Translations under genes and position numbers: made by a program | Shown: in pieces, positions 18,027-25,806 of the stretch | Numbering within the stretch: position 1 is the stretch's first letter | Layout of the letters: each line of letters starts with the position of its first letter | Origin: DAOTWC01 sp048499435 | GTDB taxonomy: Bacteria > Chloroflexota > Anaerolineae > Aggregatilineales > Phototrophicaceae | Direction of reading: 5' to 3' | DNA: 64,000 nt | Assembly (NCBI GenBank): GCA_048499435.1 | Contig: JASNZW010000002.1 | Location: 620,001 to 684,000 of the forward strand | Notes under the pieces: generated by a model | Database searches by the model: none | Told to the model about the DNA's origin: nothing | What the model saw: only the letters and a program-made list of their open reading frames with translations

Positions 18027-20429
18027 ATGCGCGCTATGCTGACAACCACGCTGCGCGTTCACCTGCCGGTGTTCGCGCTCTATCTGCTGGCCGCGCTGCT
18101 CATCACCTGGCCGCTGCTGCCCAATATCAGCACGCACCTGGTCGGCTTCCCTTACGGCGACGCCGGCGAGATGGCGCGCCATATCTGGTGGTTCAACCAC
18201 GCGCTGCGCACCGGCCAGGACCCGTTCTTCCAGCAGCTGCTGGCCTACCCCGGCGGGATGCCGGGCGGCGTGCTGCTGTGGTCGCACCCGCAGCAGTTCT
18301 TCCCGGCGTGGCTGCTGGCGTTTGTCCTGCCGCTGCCCGCCGCCGCCAACATCCCGCTGCTGCTGTACATGGCGCTCAACGGCTGGGCGCTGTGGCTGCT
18401 GGCGCGCCGTCTGCTGGCGGGCGCGCGCGGCCCGGCGCTGCTGGCCGGGCTGGTGTTTATGGCCGCGCCGACCTTTCAGGCGCACCTGGCGGGCGGCCAC
18501 GCCGGGCTGCTGGTTGGCTGGCCGCTGCCGCTGTACGCGCTGGCGCTGCTGCGCCTGCGCGAACGGCCGACGCCGCGGCGGGCGCTGCTGGCGGCGCTGT
18601 TCTTCTTCCTCAGCACCAACGGCCACATTTTGCAGGCCATCTACGCCGTGCTGCCGGTGACGGCCGCCGCCGCGCTGCTGCTGCTGTGGCGGCGCGAGTG
18701 GCGCGCGCTGGCCTGGACCGCCGCCGCCGCCGCGACCGGCGCGGCGGCGCTGGGCCTGTTTCTGCTGCCGGTCATCGGCGAGACGTTCGGCACGGCGGCC
18801 TACACCGGTGAGGGCGGCTTCGTCCGCTACAGCGCTGACCTGCTGGCGATCGTCACGCCGTCGTTTTTCCACCCGCTGTACGGCGCGCTCGATTTCCCGC
18901 GGCGCGTGCTGGGCGTCAACCTGGAGGAAGGCACGCTTTACGCGGGCGTGATCGCCGGGGCGCTGGCGCTGGCGGGCCTCTGGGCGCACAGGCGCGCCCG
19001 GCCCTGGCTGCTGCTGGCGCTGATCGCCTGGGTGGGGGCGCTGGGGCCGCTGCTCAAAATCTTCGACGCGCCGCTGCGCCTGACCGTCAGCGGCTATGAG
19101 ACGTTTATCGCGCTGCCCTGGGCGCTGGCGCCGGGCCTGCCCGGTTTCAGCCTGGCGCGCACGCCCGGCCGGTTCAGCTTCGCGCTGGCGCTGGCGGTCG
19201 CGGCGCTGGCCGGGCACGGCGCGCTGGCGCTGGACGCCCGCCTCCGCCGTGCGCGCTGGCAGCCGGGCGTGCGCCGCGCCCTGTTTATCGCGCTGGCGGC
19301 GCTGATCGTGTTCGACTACCAGATGTACTGGCCGCTGCCGCTGCTGCCGGCGGATATTCCGCCAGCGGTGGCGGACATCGCCGGGCGCGCCGATGTGCGC
19401 GCCGTGCTGAACGTCCCCTGGGACAGCACGGTCGCCGCCAAGGACGCGCTCTACCTGCAAACGGCGCACCACAGGCCGCTGATCGCCGGGCACGTCACGC
19501 GCAGCACGCCGGTCAGCCCGGCGAAGCTGACGCTGCTGGAGCAGACGCTCGACGCGGCGCTGCTGGACGCGACGGGCGCGGACGTGGTGATCGTCCACCG
19601 CGAACAGGCGGCGCCGGGCTATGAGGCGTTCGCGCGCGCGCAGTTGGGCCAGCCGCTGTATGCCGACGCGCGTCTGCTGATCTTCGCCGCGCCCGCGCCC
19701 GCCGCGCCGCCCGCGCTGCACACCTGGTCCGCGCCGCAGGCCGCGCTCACTGACCGCGCTGAGTTCTACGTCTACGCGCCGGAAGCCGGCGTGATGGACT
19801 TCGCCGGGACGCTGGCCGCCGACGGGCGCGCGGTGGCGCTGCTGCTGGATGGCGAGCGGGTGCATCGCTGGGACGTGGACGGCGCGGCGGCCTTCAGTGT
19901 GCCGCTGCCGCTGCGCGCCGAGACGTATCACACGGTGGCGCTGGCGGTGGAGCCGGCCTGTCCCCAGGGCTACGGCCCGGCGCTGCGCTGCCGCGCGGTG
20001 GCGCTCAGTGATGCGCGCTTCGAGCGCTACCGCCCCGGCGCGGGCGCGGCCTTCGCGCCGGCGGCCTTCGGGCGCGGCGTGACGCTGGCCTTCGCTGCTG
20101 TCGAGGCGTCCGGCGGGACGGTGACGGCGCGGCTGCTGTGGCGCTTCGCCGAGCCGCTGACCGACGCTGACGTGCGCTTTGTGCATCTGCTGGGCGCGGA
20201 CGGCCCGCCGCTGGCGCAGGCCGACGGCCCACTGGGCAGCGTGCCGGCGGGCAGCGCCTGGGCGGAGACGGTCACGCTGGCGCTGCCGGACGGCCTGCCG
20301 CCGGGCGAGTACAGCGTTTACGCCGGCTGGTATACCTACCCGGCGCTTCACCGCTTCCCGCTGCTGGCGGCGGCGGACGACCGCGCCCGCGATGGGCTGG
20401 CGCTGCTGGGAACCGTGCGCATAGAGTAA
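18027..20429 (+). CDS. GT-C-like polytopic membrane protein with large extracytoplasmic C-terminus
   Basis: The 800-residue protein has about 10 hydrophobic helices in its first 440 residues and a soluble, beta-rich second half. Loop 1 contains FPYGDAGEMARHIWWFNHAL, with acidic residues placed as in GT-C glycosyltransferases. The C-terminal part has two beta-sandwich-like segments, one ending LPDGLPPGEYSVYAGWY. This tail motif also occurs in other Chloroflexota PMT-like proteins as far as I recall. I infer a lipid-linked sugar transferase or a related envelope polysaccharide function. ATG 18036 is an alternative start. Confidence 0.6.
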   Translation: MRAMLTTTLRVHLPVFALYLLAALLITWPLLPNISTHLVGFPYGDAGEMARHIWWFNHALRTGQDPFFQQLLAYPGGMPGGVLLWSHPQQFFPAWLLAFVLPLPAAANIPLLLYMALNGWALWLLARRLLAGARGPALLAGLVFMAAPTFQAHLAGGHAGLLVGWPLPLYALALLRLRERPTPRRALLAALFFFLSTNGHILQAIYAVLPVTAAAALLLLWRREWRALAWTAAAAATGAAALGLFLLPVIGETFGTAAYTGEGGFVRYSADLLAIVTPSFFHPLYGALDFPRRVLGVNLEEGTLYAGVIAGALALAGLWAHRRARPWLLLALIAWVGALGPLLKIFDAPLRLTVSGYETFIALPWALAPGLPGFSLARTPGRFSFALALAVAALAGHGALALDARLRRARWQPGVRRALFIALAALIVFDYQMYWPLPLLPADIPPAVADIAGRADVRAVLNVPWDSTVAAKDALYLQTAHHRPLIAGHVTRSTPVSPAKLTLLEQTLDAALLDATGADVVIVHREQAAPGYEAFARAQLGQPLYADARLLIFAAPAPAAPPALHTWSAPQAALTDRAEFYVYAPEAGVMDFAGTLAADGRAVALLLDGERVHRWDVDGAAAFSVPLPLRAETYHTVALAVEPACPQGYGPALRCRAVALSDARFERYRPGAGAAFAPAAFGRGVTLAFAAVEASGGTVTARLLWRFAEPLTDADVRFVHLLGADGPPLAQADGPLGSVPAGSAWAETVTLALPDGLPPGEYSVYAGWYTYPALHRFPLLAAADDRARDGLALLGTVRIE

Positions 20430-20446
20430 GGGCGGGGCATGGCGCG

Positions 20447-20488
20447 GTAAAACAACACAGCCCCGGCCAGTAACAGCGGCCGGGGCTG
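20447..20488 (-). terminator. Intrinsic terminator of the phosphatidyltransferase-lgt operon
   Basis: An 11-bp perfect stem, CAGCCCCGGCC (20458-20468) with its complement (20478-20488), has a 9-nt loop. On the minus strand it is followed by the U-rich TGTTGTTTT. It lies 30 nt beyond the lgt stop, between convergent genes. Confidence 0.7.
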
Positions 20489-20517
20489 CGCTTATGCGGG
20501 CGGTTGAAGCTAAATGC

Positions 20518-21561
20518 TCAGTGCCGGTTGTGCGCGGCGGGCTGAACCGTGTCGGACGCGCGCGCCGCGCCGAAGCGGCGGCGGTACACAAAGATCGCCA
20601 GCGCCAGCACGAACGCCACCACTGACACCACCTGTGACCAGTTGACGCCGCCCACCAGCGTAACCTCCACGCGCAGGAACTCCAGCAGGAAGCGGATAAA
20701 GGCGTACTGCATCACGTACAGCAGGAAGATGTCGCCGTTCAGCAGGCGGTGGCGGTGGCGGCTGAACACCTGGAGCAGCACGATAAACGCCAGCAGGCTC
20801 CACAGCGACTCGTAGAGGAACAGCGGGTGAAACAGCGTGGACGCCGGGAAATCCACCAGGCTTTCGTAGGGCGCGACGCGGTTGGCGGCGTCAATCGTGA
20901 TGCCCCAGGGCAGCGTCGTGGCCGCGCCGTACAGCTCCTGGTTGACGAAATTGGCCCAGCGGCCAACGGCCTGCGCCAGCGGCAGCGCCACGCCGGCGAT
21001 ATCCAGCCAGGGCAGGATGTCCATGCCGCTGTCGGGAAAATCGGTCCTGAAGGTGGTGTCGGGCTGGAAGGCCGGGCGCGGCCGGCGCCGGATCACGCTC
21101 CACAGCGCGCGGAACACCCAGCCGACAGCGCTGAACAGGTAGATGAAGGGGATGGCGAAGAAGAAGAAAAAGCGGGCGATGCGGTTGTGCCAGCGGCCAA
21201 AATAAAGCCACACGCCCAGCAGGCCGCCCAGCACCGCGCCGAACACGCTCAGGCCGCCGCTCCAGATGGCGATCGCGCCGTTTTCCAGGTTGAAGAAGTT
21301 TTCGAAGTAGAACTGGGGCGTCAGGCCCATTTCCATCTGCGCCGCCGACGGGAACAGGACATGCCACAGGCGCGCGCCGATGATCGCCGGGATGATGGCC
21401 CAGGTGAGCGCCCCCCAGACGTGGTCAGGGTCGCGCCCGTCGCGCCGTGCCAGCCGCGCCGCCACGATCGCGCCCGCCAGCATAGCGGCCACGATAATGA
21501 TGCCGTAGTAGCGCACCTGAAGTGTGTTGAATAAGACCACGTATTCCTGCTGAAAATTCAT
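20518..21561 (-). CDS. lgt: Prolipoprotein diacylglyceryl transferase Lgt
   Basis: Lgt transfers diacylglycerol from phosphatidylglycerol to the lipobox Cys of prelipoproteins in the cytoplasmic membrane. The signature GRWANFVNQELYG (family GRxGNFxNxExxG) and the HPLFLYES block are present, together with about seven membrane helices and the N-terminal VRYYGIIIVAAM. The protein has 347 residues. It is longer than common Lgts (about 260-300) because of a roughly 40-residue basic insertion after helix 4 (FRALWSVIRRRPRPAFQPD). AGGGG precedes the ATG. It is 12 nt downstream of the phosphatidyltransferase gene. Many lipobox proteins in this window are probable substrates. Confidence 0.95.
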   Translation of the reverse strand: MNFQQEYVVLFNTLQVRYYGIIIVAAMLAGAIVAARLARRDGRDPDHVWGALTWAIIPAIIGARLWHVLFPSAAQMEMGLTPQFYFENFFNLENGAIAIWSGGLSVFGAVLGGLLGVWLYFGRWHNRIARFFFFFAIPFIYLFSAVGWVFRALWSVIRRRPRPAFQPDTTFRTDFPDSGMDILPWLDIAGVALPLAQAVGRWANFVNQELYGAATTLPWGITIDAANRVAPYESLVDFPASTLFHPLFLYESLWSLLAFIVLLQVFSRHRHRLLNGDIFLLYVMQYAFIRFLLEFLRVEVTLVGGVNWSQVVSVVAFVLALAIFVYRRRFGAARASDTVQPAAHNRH

Positions 21562-21573
21562 CTTGCCAACCCC

Positions 21574-22191
21574 TCACCTTCTGGTTGTGTGTGTAGTGTG
21601 TTTGTAAACGAACCACAGGCGCTGAAGTGCCGTGATATTGGTGCCAACCGCCAGGATAACCAGCGCCGGGACCAGCAGCGCGCCGGGCAGCAGCAGACCG
21701 GGCAGCAGCACGACGCTGCGCTCCAGCCGTGAGAAGGCCCCTACTTTGACCGACAGGCCGGCTTCGCCCGCGCGCGCGCGGATGTAGCTCACGCTGAAGC
21801 TGCCCACCAGCGCGGCCAGCGCCAGCAGCAGCAGGTCCGGGCGGTGCTGCTGGCTGGCGAAATAATACCCCACTGCCGCAAAAATAAAACCGTCGGCATA
21901 GCGGTCCAGCGTGGAGTCGAGCAGGCCGCCGAACACGTCGGTGCGCTGCATGGCGCGCGCCACCGCGCCGTCGAGCGCGTCCAGCGGCAGCGCCAGCAGC
22001 AGCACGAGGCCGCCCGCCTGCACCTGCCCCAGGCCGATGAGGGCGGCGCTGGCCAGCACCAGCGCGAACCCCAGCAGCGAGATCGTGTCTGGGTGGACGC
22101 CCGCGCAGTGCAGCGCGCCGCCCGCGCGCGCCAGCGTGCCGCCGGCCAGGGCGCGCGCGCGATCGGTGAGGGTGGTCGGTGAATCAGTCAT
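21574..22191 (-). CDS. CDP-alcohol phosphatidyltransferase, PIP-synthase-like
   Basis: The 205-residue membrane enzyme condenses a CDP-diacylglycerol with a polar alcohol. It carries the complete family motif: D74 G75 x2 A78 R79 x8 G88 x3 D92 x3 D96. The spacing of VFGGLLDSTLDRYADG and the later YIRARAGEAGL...FSRLERSV resembles actinobacterial phosphatidylinositol-phosphate synthase (PgsA1) more than phosphatidylglycerophosphate synthase; this subfamily call is a memory-based inference. It forms an operon with lgt and diverges from tRNA-Pro, whose promoter sits against its start codon. Confidence 0.85.
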   Translation of the reverse strand: MTDSPTTLTDRARALAGGTLARAGGALHCAGVHPDTISLLGFALVLASAALIGLGQVQAGGLVLLLALPLDALDGAVARAMQRTDVFGGLLDSTLDRYADGFIFAAVGYYFASQQHRPDLLLLALAALVGSFSVSYIRARAGEAGLSVKVGAFSRLERSVVLLPGLLLPGALLVPALVILAVGTNITALQRLWFVYKHTTHTTRR

Positions 22192-22199
22192 AGTGAGCC

Positions 22200-22228
22200 T
22201 TGACCCGCTGCCGGGTTCGCTGTAAACT
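22200..22228 (+). promoter_or_regulatory. Promoter of tRNA-Pro
   Basis: TTGACC (22200-22205) and TAAACT (22223-22228) are 17 bp apart. The predicted start, about 22235, is only 5 nt ahead of the tRNA, so little 5' trimming would be needed. Confidence 0.7.
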
Positions 22229-22239
22229 GGGCCTCAGTT

Positions 22240-22313
22240 CGGGGCGTGGCGCAGCCCGGTAGCGCGCACCGTTCGGGTCGGTGAGGTCATGGGTTCGAAT
22301 CCCGTCGCCCCGA
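22240..22313 (+). tRNA. tRNA-Pro (anticodon CGG)
   Basis: The 74-nt cloverleaf is complete: acceptor CGGGGCG / CGCCCCG, D-stem GCGC / GCGC, anticodon stem CACCG / CGGTG with loop TTCGGGT (anticodon CGG, reading CCG), variable AGGTC, T-arm ATGGG-TTCGAAT-CCCGT and discriminator A. C1-G72 is the usual proline identity feature. The 3' CCA is not encoded, since CACAACA follows. Confidence 0.95.
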
Positions 22314-22320
22314 CACAACA

Positions 22321-22346
22321 ATCCCGCTGTCACAGCGGGATTTTTT
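22321..22346 (+). terminator. Intrinsic terminator after tRNA-Pro
   Basis: ATCCCGCTG (22321-22329) pairs with CAGCGGGAT (22333-22341) around a 3-nt loop and is followed directly by a run of T. It starts 8 nt after the tRNA, giving a compact monocistronic tRNA unit. Confidence 0.85.
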
Positions 22347-22366
22347 GTTGTCGCGCATGGATGATA

Positions 22367-22948
22367 CTACCCGCCGCTGCGCCAATCAAGTGGCGGAATC
22401 GGCGGGTGAATGGCGGCCCACTCGCGGCGCAGCAGGCCGTAGAGCAGCATGTCATAGCGCTGGCCGGCGCGGTGCAGGTGCTCGCGATAGATTCCTTCGC
22501 GCACAAAGCCGAGCTTTTCGTACAGGCCGATGGCGGCGTGGTTGTAGGCGAACACCGTCAGCGTGACGCGGTGCAGGTTGAGTTCGTAGAAAGCGAAGTC
22601 CAGCGCCAGCGTCAGCGCCTCAGTGCCGTAGCCCTGTCCCCGGTGCGTCCAACTGCCGATGCCGACGCCCAGGCTGCACGTCTGGTGTGTCCACTGGATG
22701 CCGTCCAGCTCCAGCCAGCCGATCAGGTCGTCGCTGCCCGCCAGGCGGATGCCGAAAGCGTGGCAGTCGGGCGCCCGGTGCGCGCTTTCCAGCCAGCGCA
22801 GGACTTCGTCCTCGCTGCGCGGGGCCGCTGGCGCCGCATCGAGCAGGCGCAGGAAGGTGCTGTCGGTGTCCCAACCGGCGATAACGGCGGCGTCCGCGCG
22901 CCCTAAGGCCGACAGCCACACCCGCTGGCCGCGCAGCAGTTGGCCCAT
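22367..22948 (-). CDS. GNAT-family N-acetyltransferase (RimJ/RimL-like)
   Basis: The 193-residue protein has the GNAT acetyl-CoA site: beta4 ending CSLGVGIG, then the pyrophosphate loop HRGQGYGTEAL (R/Q-x-x-G-x-G/A), and motif B NHAAIGLYEKLGFVREGIYRE. This arrangement is typical of RimJ/RimL or spermidine acetyltransferase-like enzymes. The acceptor is unknown. A TTG at 22954 overlapping the previous stop (TTGA) is an alternative start; the ATG at 22948 is used. It follows the small hypothetical gene without a gap. Confidence 0.85.
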   Translation of the reverse strand: MGQLLRGQRVWLSALGRADAAVIAGWDTDSTFLRLLDAAPAAPRSEDEVLRWLESAHRAPDCHAFGIRLAGSDDLIGWLELDGIQWTHQTCSLGVGIGSWTHRGQGYGTEALTLALDFAFYELNLHRVTLTVFAYNHAAIGLYEKLGFVREGIYREHLHRAGQRYDMLLYGLLRREWAAIHPPIPPLDWRSGG

Positions 22949-22950
22949 GT

Positions 22951-23148
22951 TCAACCCGCGGCCGGGCGCACGGTGGCGTGCAGAAACTCGAAATCCTCGC
23001 GCGGGGGCAGCATCCGCTTGACTTCCACAATCTCGAAGCGCACGCCGCCAATCTCCACCTGGGCGCCGACGACCGGGCGTTCATGCTGGCTCATGACAGC
23101 CCCGGGGTGGTTGTTCCCGATCACTACATAGCTGACGGTGTAGATCAT
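22951..23148 (-). CDS. Small hypothetical protein
   Basis: This 65-residue protein starts MIYTVSYVVIGNNHPGAV. It reads as a compact beta-strand protein (VGAQVEIGGVRFEIVEVKRML), and its stop overlaps the possible TTG start of the GNAT gene. It sits in a tight run of three minus-strand genes (cNMP-binding protein, this gene, GNAT). I do not recognise the family. A role modifying or binding a ligand with its neighbours is only a positional guess. Confidence 0.6.
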   Translation of the reverse strand: MIYTVSYVVIGNNHPGAVMSQHERPVVGAQVEIGGVRFEIVEVKRMLPPREDFEFLHATVRPAAG

Positions 23149-23169
23149 GCCTGCCTCTCCGCGCTGCGT

Positions 23170-23610
23170 CTAGAGACTGAAGTTCTGGTGGCGTATCTTG
23201 AAGCTCAGGTCCAGCGCCAGGTTGCGCATCAGGACGTAGCCCAGGCCGGTGTCGGCTTCAAACAGCGCCGTCAGATCGGTTTGGGCCAGCGCGCAGACTT
23301 CGGTGTCGGGCTGCGCCGCCAGCACAGTAGCTGAGCGCGGCCCCTGGTCCAGCAGCGCCATCTCGCCAAAGACCTGCCCGGCCCCCAGGAACACCGCCGC
23401 GTGCGGCGCGCCGTCATCGCCTCTCACCTGCACCTGCACCTGGCCCCGGGTGATGATGTACAGGTGCTCGCCGGGGTCGTTCTGCTGGAAGATCACCGCG
23501 CCGCTCGCATAGTGCGCCACCTGCGCGATGCTGCCCAGGCGCTCGAACTGGGCGGGGGACAGGCCCCGGAACAGGTGAACAGTTTTCAGCCGCTGGGTAA
23601 TGGAGTCCAT
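23170..23610 (-). CDS. Cyclic-nucleotide-binding (CRP-like) domain protein without HTH
   Basis: From ATG 23610 the protein is 146 residues, almost entirely one cNMP-binding beta-barrel: LFRGLSPAQFERL, GEHLYIITRGQVQV and the phosphate-binding cassette FGEMALLDQGPRSATV with the key Glu and Arg. A CRP/FNR activator would continue with a DNA-binding helix-turn-helix, but the chain stops after the C-helix. It therefore probably senses a cyclic nucleotide and acts through protein contacts. An upstream in-frame start at 23658 adds a basic leader without an evident ribosome site. It leads the small hypothetical and GNAT genes. Confidence 0.85.
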   Translation of the reverse strand: MDSITQRLKTVHLFRGLSPAQFERLGSIAQVAHYASGAVIFQQNDPGEHLYIITRGQVQVQVRGDDGAPHAAVFLGAGQVFGEMALLDQGPRSATVLAAQPDTEVCALAQTDLTALFEADTGLGYVLMRNLALDLSFKIRHQNFSL

Positions 23611-23706
23611 AAACTGCGCCTCACGCCTGCAAACACGCCTGCTGTTATTATATGCCAATTGTAGCGTGGGCGCGGCGCGCGGCGCAGCCTGGCCGGCAAA
23701 CTGCGC

Positions 23707-23734
23707 TTGCGCTGCCGGCCCGTAGTGTTATAAA
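23707..23734 (+). promoter_or_regulatory. Predicted promoter of the OmpR-type regulator gene
   Basis: TTGCGC (23707-23712) and TATAAA (23729-23734) are 16 bp apart. The predicted start lies near 23741, about 47 nt before the ATG at 23788. Confidence 0.5.
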
Positions 23735-23787
23735 CTAGTTTAGAAATTGTTATGCGGAAACGCCGTTTCCAGGCAGGAGTCGCCCCC

Positions 23788-24474
23788 ATGGCGGAGAAAA
23801 TACTGGTCATTGACGACGAGGAAACCACCGTTCAACTTATTGGCATCCTGCTGGAACGCCGGGGATACGAGGTGATCAAGGCGCTGCGCGCTGAGGAAGG
23901 GCTGCGCAAAGCCTACCGCACCCAGCCTGATCTGGTGCTGCTGGACATCATGATGCCCGATATGGACGGCTGGGAAGTGTGCAAGCGGCTGCGCGACATG
24001 TCCGACGTGCCCATCGTTTTCCTGACGGCGCGCGGCGAAGTGCGCGACGTTGTTCGCGGCCTGGAGATGGGCGCGGACGATTACATCATCAAGCCGTATG
24101 ACAACGAGGAACTGGTGGCCCGCGTGCGCGCCCACCTGCGTCGGTCGCCGCGCCCCAGCATGAGCGAGGAACTGGTGTTCAACGGCGGCGACTTCCGCAT
24201 CAACTTCATGAATCGGGAAGTGCGCGTGCGCAGCGAGATCAAACACCTGACGCCCAAGGAATTTAACCTGCTGGGCGTGCTGGTGCGCAACGCGGGGCGC
24301 GTGGTGACGCGCGTCGAGCTGGTGACGGAAGCCTGGGGCGACGAATACGCCGACGCGATTGACAGCCTCAAGCTCTACATTCACTACCTGCGGCAGAAGC
24401 TGGAAACCAACCCTGACCGCCCGGAATACATCATGACGCTGCGCGGCGTCGGCTACCGCTTTATCGACCGCTAA
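23788..24474 (+). CDS. OmpR/PhoB-family response regulator
   Basis: The 228-residue regulator has an N-terminal receiver (LVIDDEE; phosphoacceptor Asp in LVLLDIMMPDMDG; FLTARG; IIKPYDNEEL) and a C-terminal winged helix (HLTPKEFNLLGVLVRNAGRVVTRVEL...YIHYLRQKLE...TLRGVGYRF). Phosphorylation should promote dimerisation and DNA binding. ATG 23788 has GGCAGGAG just upstream and starts the conserved AEKILVID strand. No histidine kinase adjoins, so it is an orphan. Its stop overlaps that of the convergent M50 protease gene. Confidence 0.93.
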   Translation: MAEKILVIDDEETTVQLIGILLERRGYEVIKALRAEEGLRKAYRTQPDLVLLDIMMPDMDGWEVCKRLRDMSDVPIVFLTARGEVRDVVRGLEMGADDYIIKPYDNEELVARVRAHLRRSPRPSMSEELVFNGGDFRINFMNREVRVRSEIKHLTPKEFNLLGVLVRNAGRVVTRVELVTEAWGDEYADAIDSLKLYIHYLRQKLETNPDRPEYIMTLRGVGYRFIDR

Positions 24475-25757
24475 CCGCCGGTGTCGGGGGCCAGCGCGCC
24501 CCCCGGCACAACCTGAACCGCTGCGCCGGGGCGCGGCGGCGCGCCGCCCGCGTCGGTTTCCGAAAGCGGGACCGGCACGAAGATCAGCAGCAGGATCAGC
24601 AGCGAGGCCACGCCCACCAGCCGGCGCGGGCGGTCCAGCGGCGTAATCATGTCCAGCGGCGTGGCGTACATGCGCCCGAAGAACAGCAGCAGCAGCACCC
24701 ACAGCAGCCACACATTCGTCACCAGCACCAGCGCGACCATCGCCGCGACCAGCGGATAGTAGAGCCAGCGCGCGCGCTCGCCCAGCAGCGCGTAAGCGAT
24801 GTGTCCGCCGTCGAGCTGCCCGACCGGGATCAGGTTGAGCGCGCTCACCAGCAGGCCGGTCCAGCCTGCCCACGCGAGCTGGCTGCTGGTGATGTACACA
24901 TCCAGCCCGCCAGCCGGCAGATACTGCCCAAAGACGATCGTTTTCGCCAGCGCGTACAGCAGCGAATCGCCCTCGAACACGCCGCCCGGCAGCACCGGCC
25001 CGACGCGCGCGGCGCCCAGCCCCAGGAACAGAATCGGCACGGCGAACACCAGCCCGGCCAGCGGCCCCGCCGCGCCGACATCCAGCAGCACCTTGCGGCT
25101 GCGCATCGGCTGGCGCAGTTGGATAAACGCGCCCAGCGTGCCAAACGGGCTGAAGAACGGCAGCGGGATAAAGTAGGGCAGCGTCACGGCCAGCCTGTGA
25201 TGGCGGGCGGCGAAATAGTGGCCCAGCTCGTGCGCGCCCAGGATGAGCAGGATGCTGAGCGCGTAAGGCAGCCCGCGCCAGAGCTGCGCCGGGAGCTGCT
25301 GCGCCAGCGCGGCGGCGCGCGCCGGCTCCGCCAGGCCGATCTCGCTCAGCGCCAGGCTGGTGCCAACCAGCAGCACGCTGACGGCGGTGGCCAGGAACAG
25401 CAGCAGATTCGGCCACCAGGCGCGCGGGCGCGGCGTCACGCGGCCCGCCAGGACGATCACGACGTGCCGGTTGTTCTCCACGCGGAACAGCGCCAGCAGG
25501 TCCAGGGGGGCTAGCTGGCCGTCAAGCTGCTCGTAAGCCGCCTCTGAATCGAGCAGCAGCCGCCCGGCGAACCGCCCCAGCGGGCGCGGGCCGCCCGGCT
25601 GAAACGCCGGCAGCGCGTCGCCGGGCGTCTCGTCCTCGACCGCCAGCACGCTGGCGACCAGCGCGCGCACGGTCTGGGCCAGCGCCTCGTCTGCGCTGTG
25701 GGGCGGCGGGCGCAGGGCGGGCCGGTCGTCGCGGGCGGATGCGGTTTCGTTAAGCAT
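24471..25757 (-). CDS. M50 family (EGY/site-2-protease-like) intramembrane metalloprotease
   Basis: The 428-residue membrane protease has a zinc motif HELGH (176-180) within a hydrophobic helix, and a second motif NLIPVGQLDGGH supplies the third ligand. The GTLGAFIQL...LLDVGAAGPLAG block is typical of plant EGY and cyanobacterial M50 proteases. The first 110 residues are a soluble cytoplasmic domain (LLLDSEAAYEQLDGQLAP), as in that subgroup. Such enzymes cleave transmembrane segments, often of anti-sigma factors, but no obvious substrate gene is adjacent. Confidence 0.88.
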   Translation of the reverse strand: MLNETASARDDRPALRPPPHSADEALAQTVRALVASVLAVEDETPGDALPAFQPGGPRPLGRFAGRLLLDSEAAYEQLDGQLAPLDLLALFRVENNRHVVIVLAGRVTPRPRAWWPNLLLFLATAVSVLLVGTSLALSEIGLAEPARAAALAQQLPAQLWRGLPYALSILLILGAHELGHYFAARHHRLAVTLPYFIPLPFFSPFGTLGAFIQLRQPMRSRKVLLDVGAAGPLAGLVFAVPILFLGLGAARVGPVLPGGVFEGDSLLYALAKTIVFGQYLPAGGLDVYITSSQLAWAGWTGLLVSALNLIPVGQLDGGHIAYALLGERARWLYYPLVAAMVALVLVTNVWLLWVLLLLFFGRMYATPLDMITPLDRPRRLVGVASLLILLLIFVPVPLSETDAGGAPPRPGAAVQVVPGGALAPDTGG

Positions 25758-25806
25758 GGCGCGGTCTCATCAGGCGGGGCATACGCAGCATTATACGCCA
25801 GTCTGA

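Noticed and set aside
17946..20591. Very long open frame antisense to the GT-C protein gene
   Set aside because: The product is Arg/Gln/Pro/Ala-rich low-complexity sequence without domains. It mirrors a GC-rich gene on the other strand, which has a coherent membrane-protein sequence.
23740..25416. Minus-strand frame spanning the OmpR-type regulator and part of the M50 gene
   Set aside because: Composition of a frame shadow; both overlapping genes have full family motifs in other frames.
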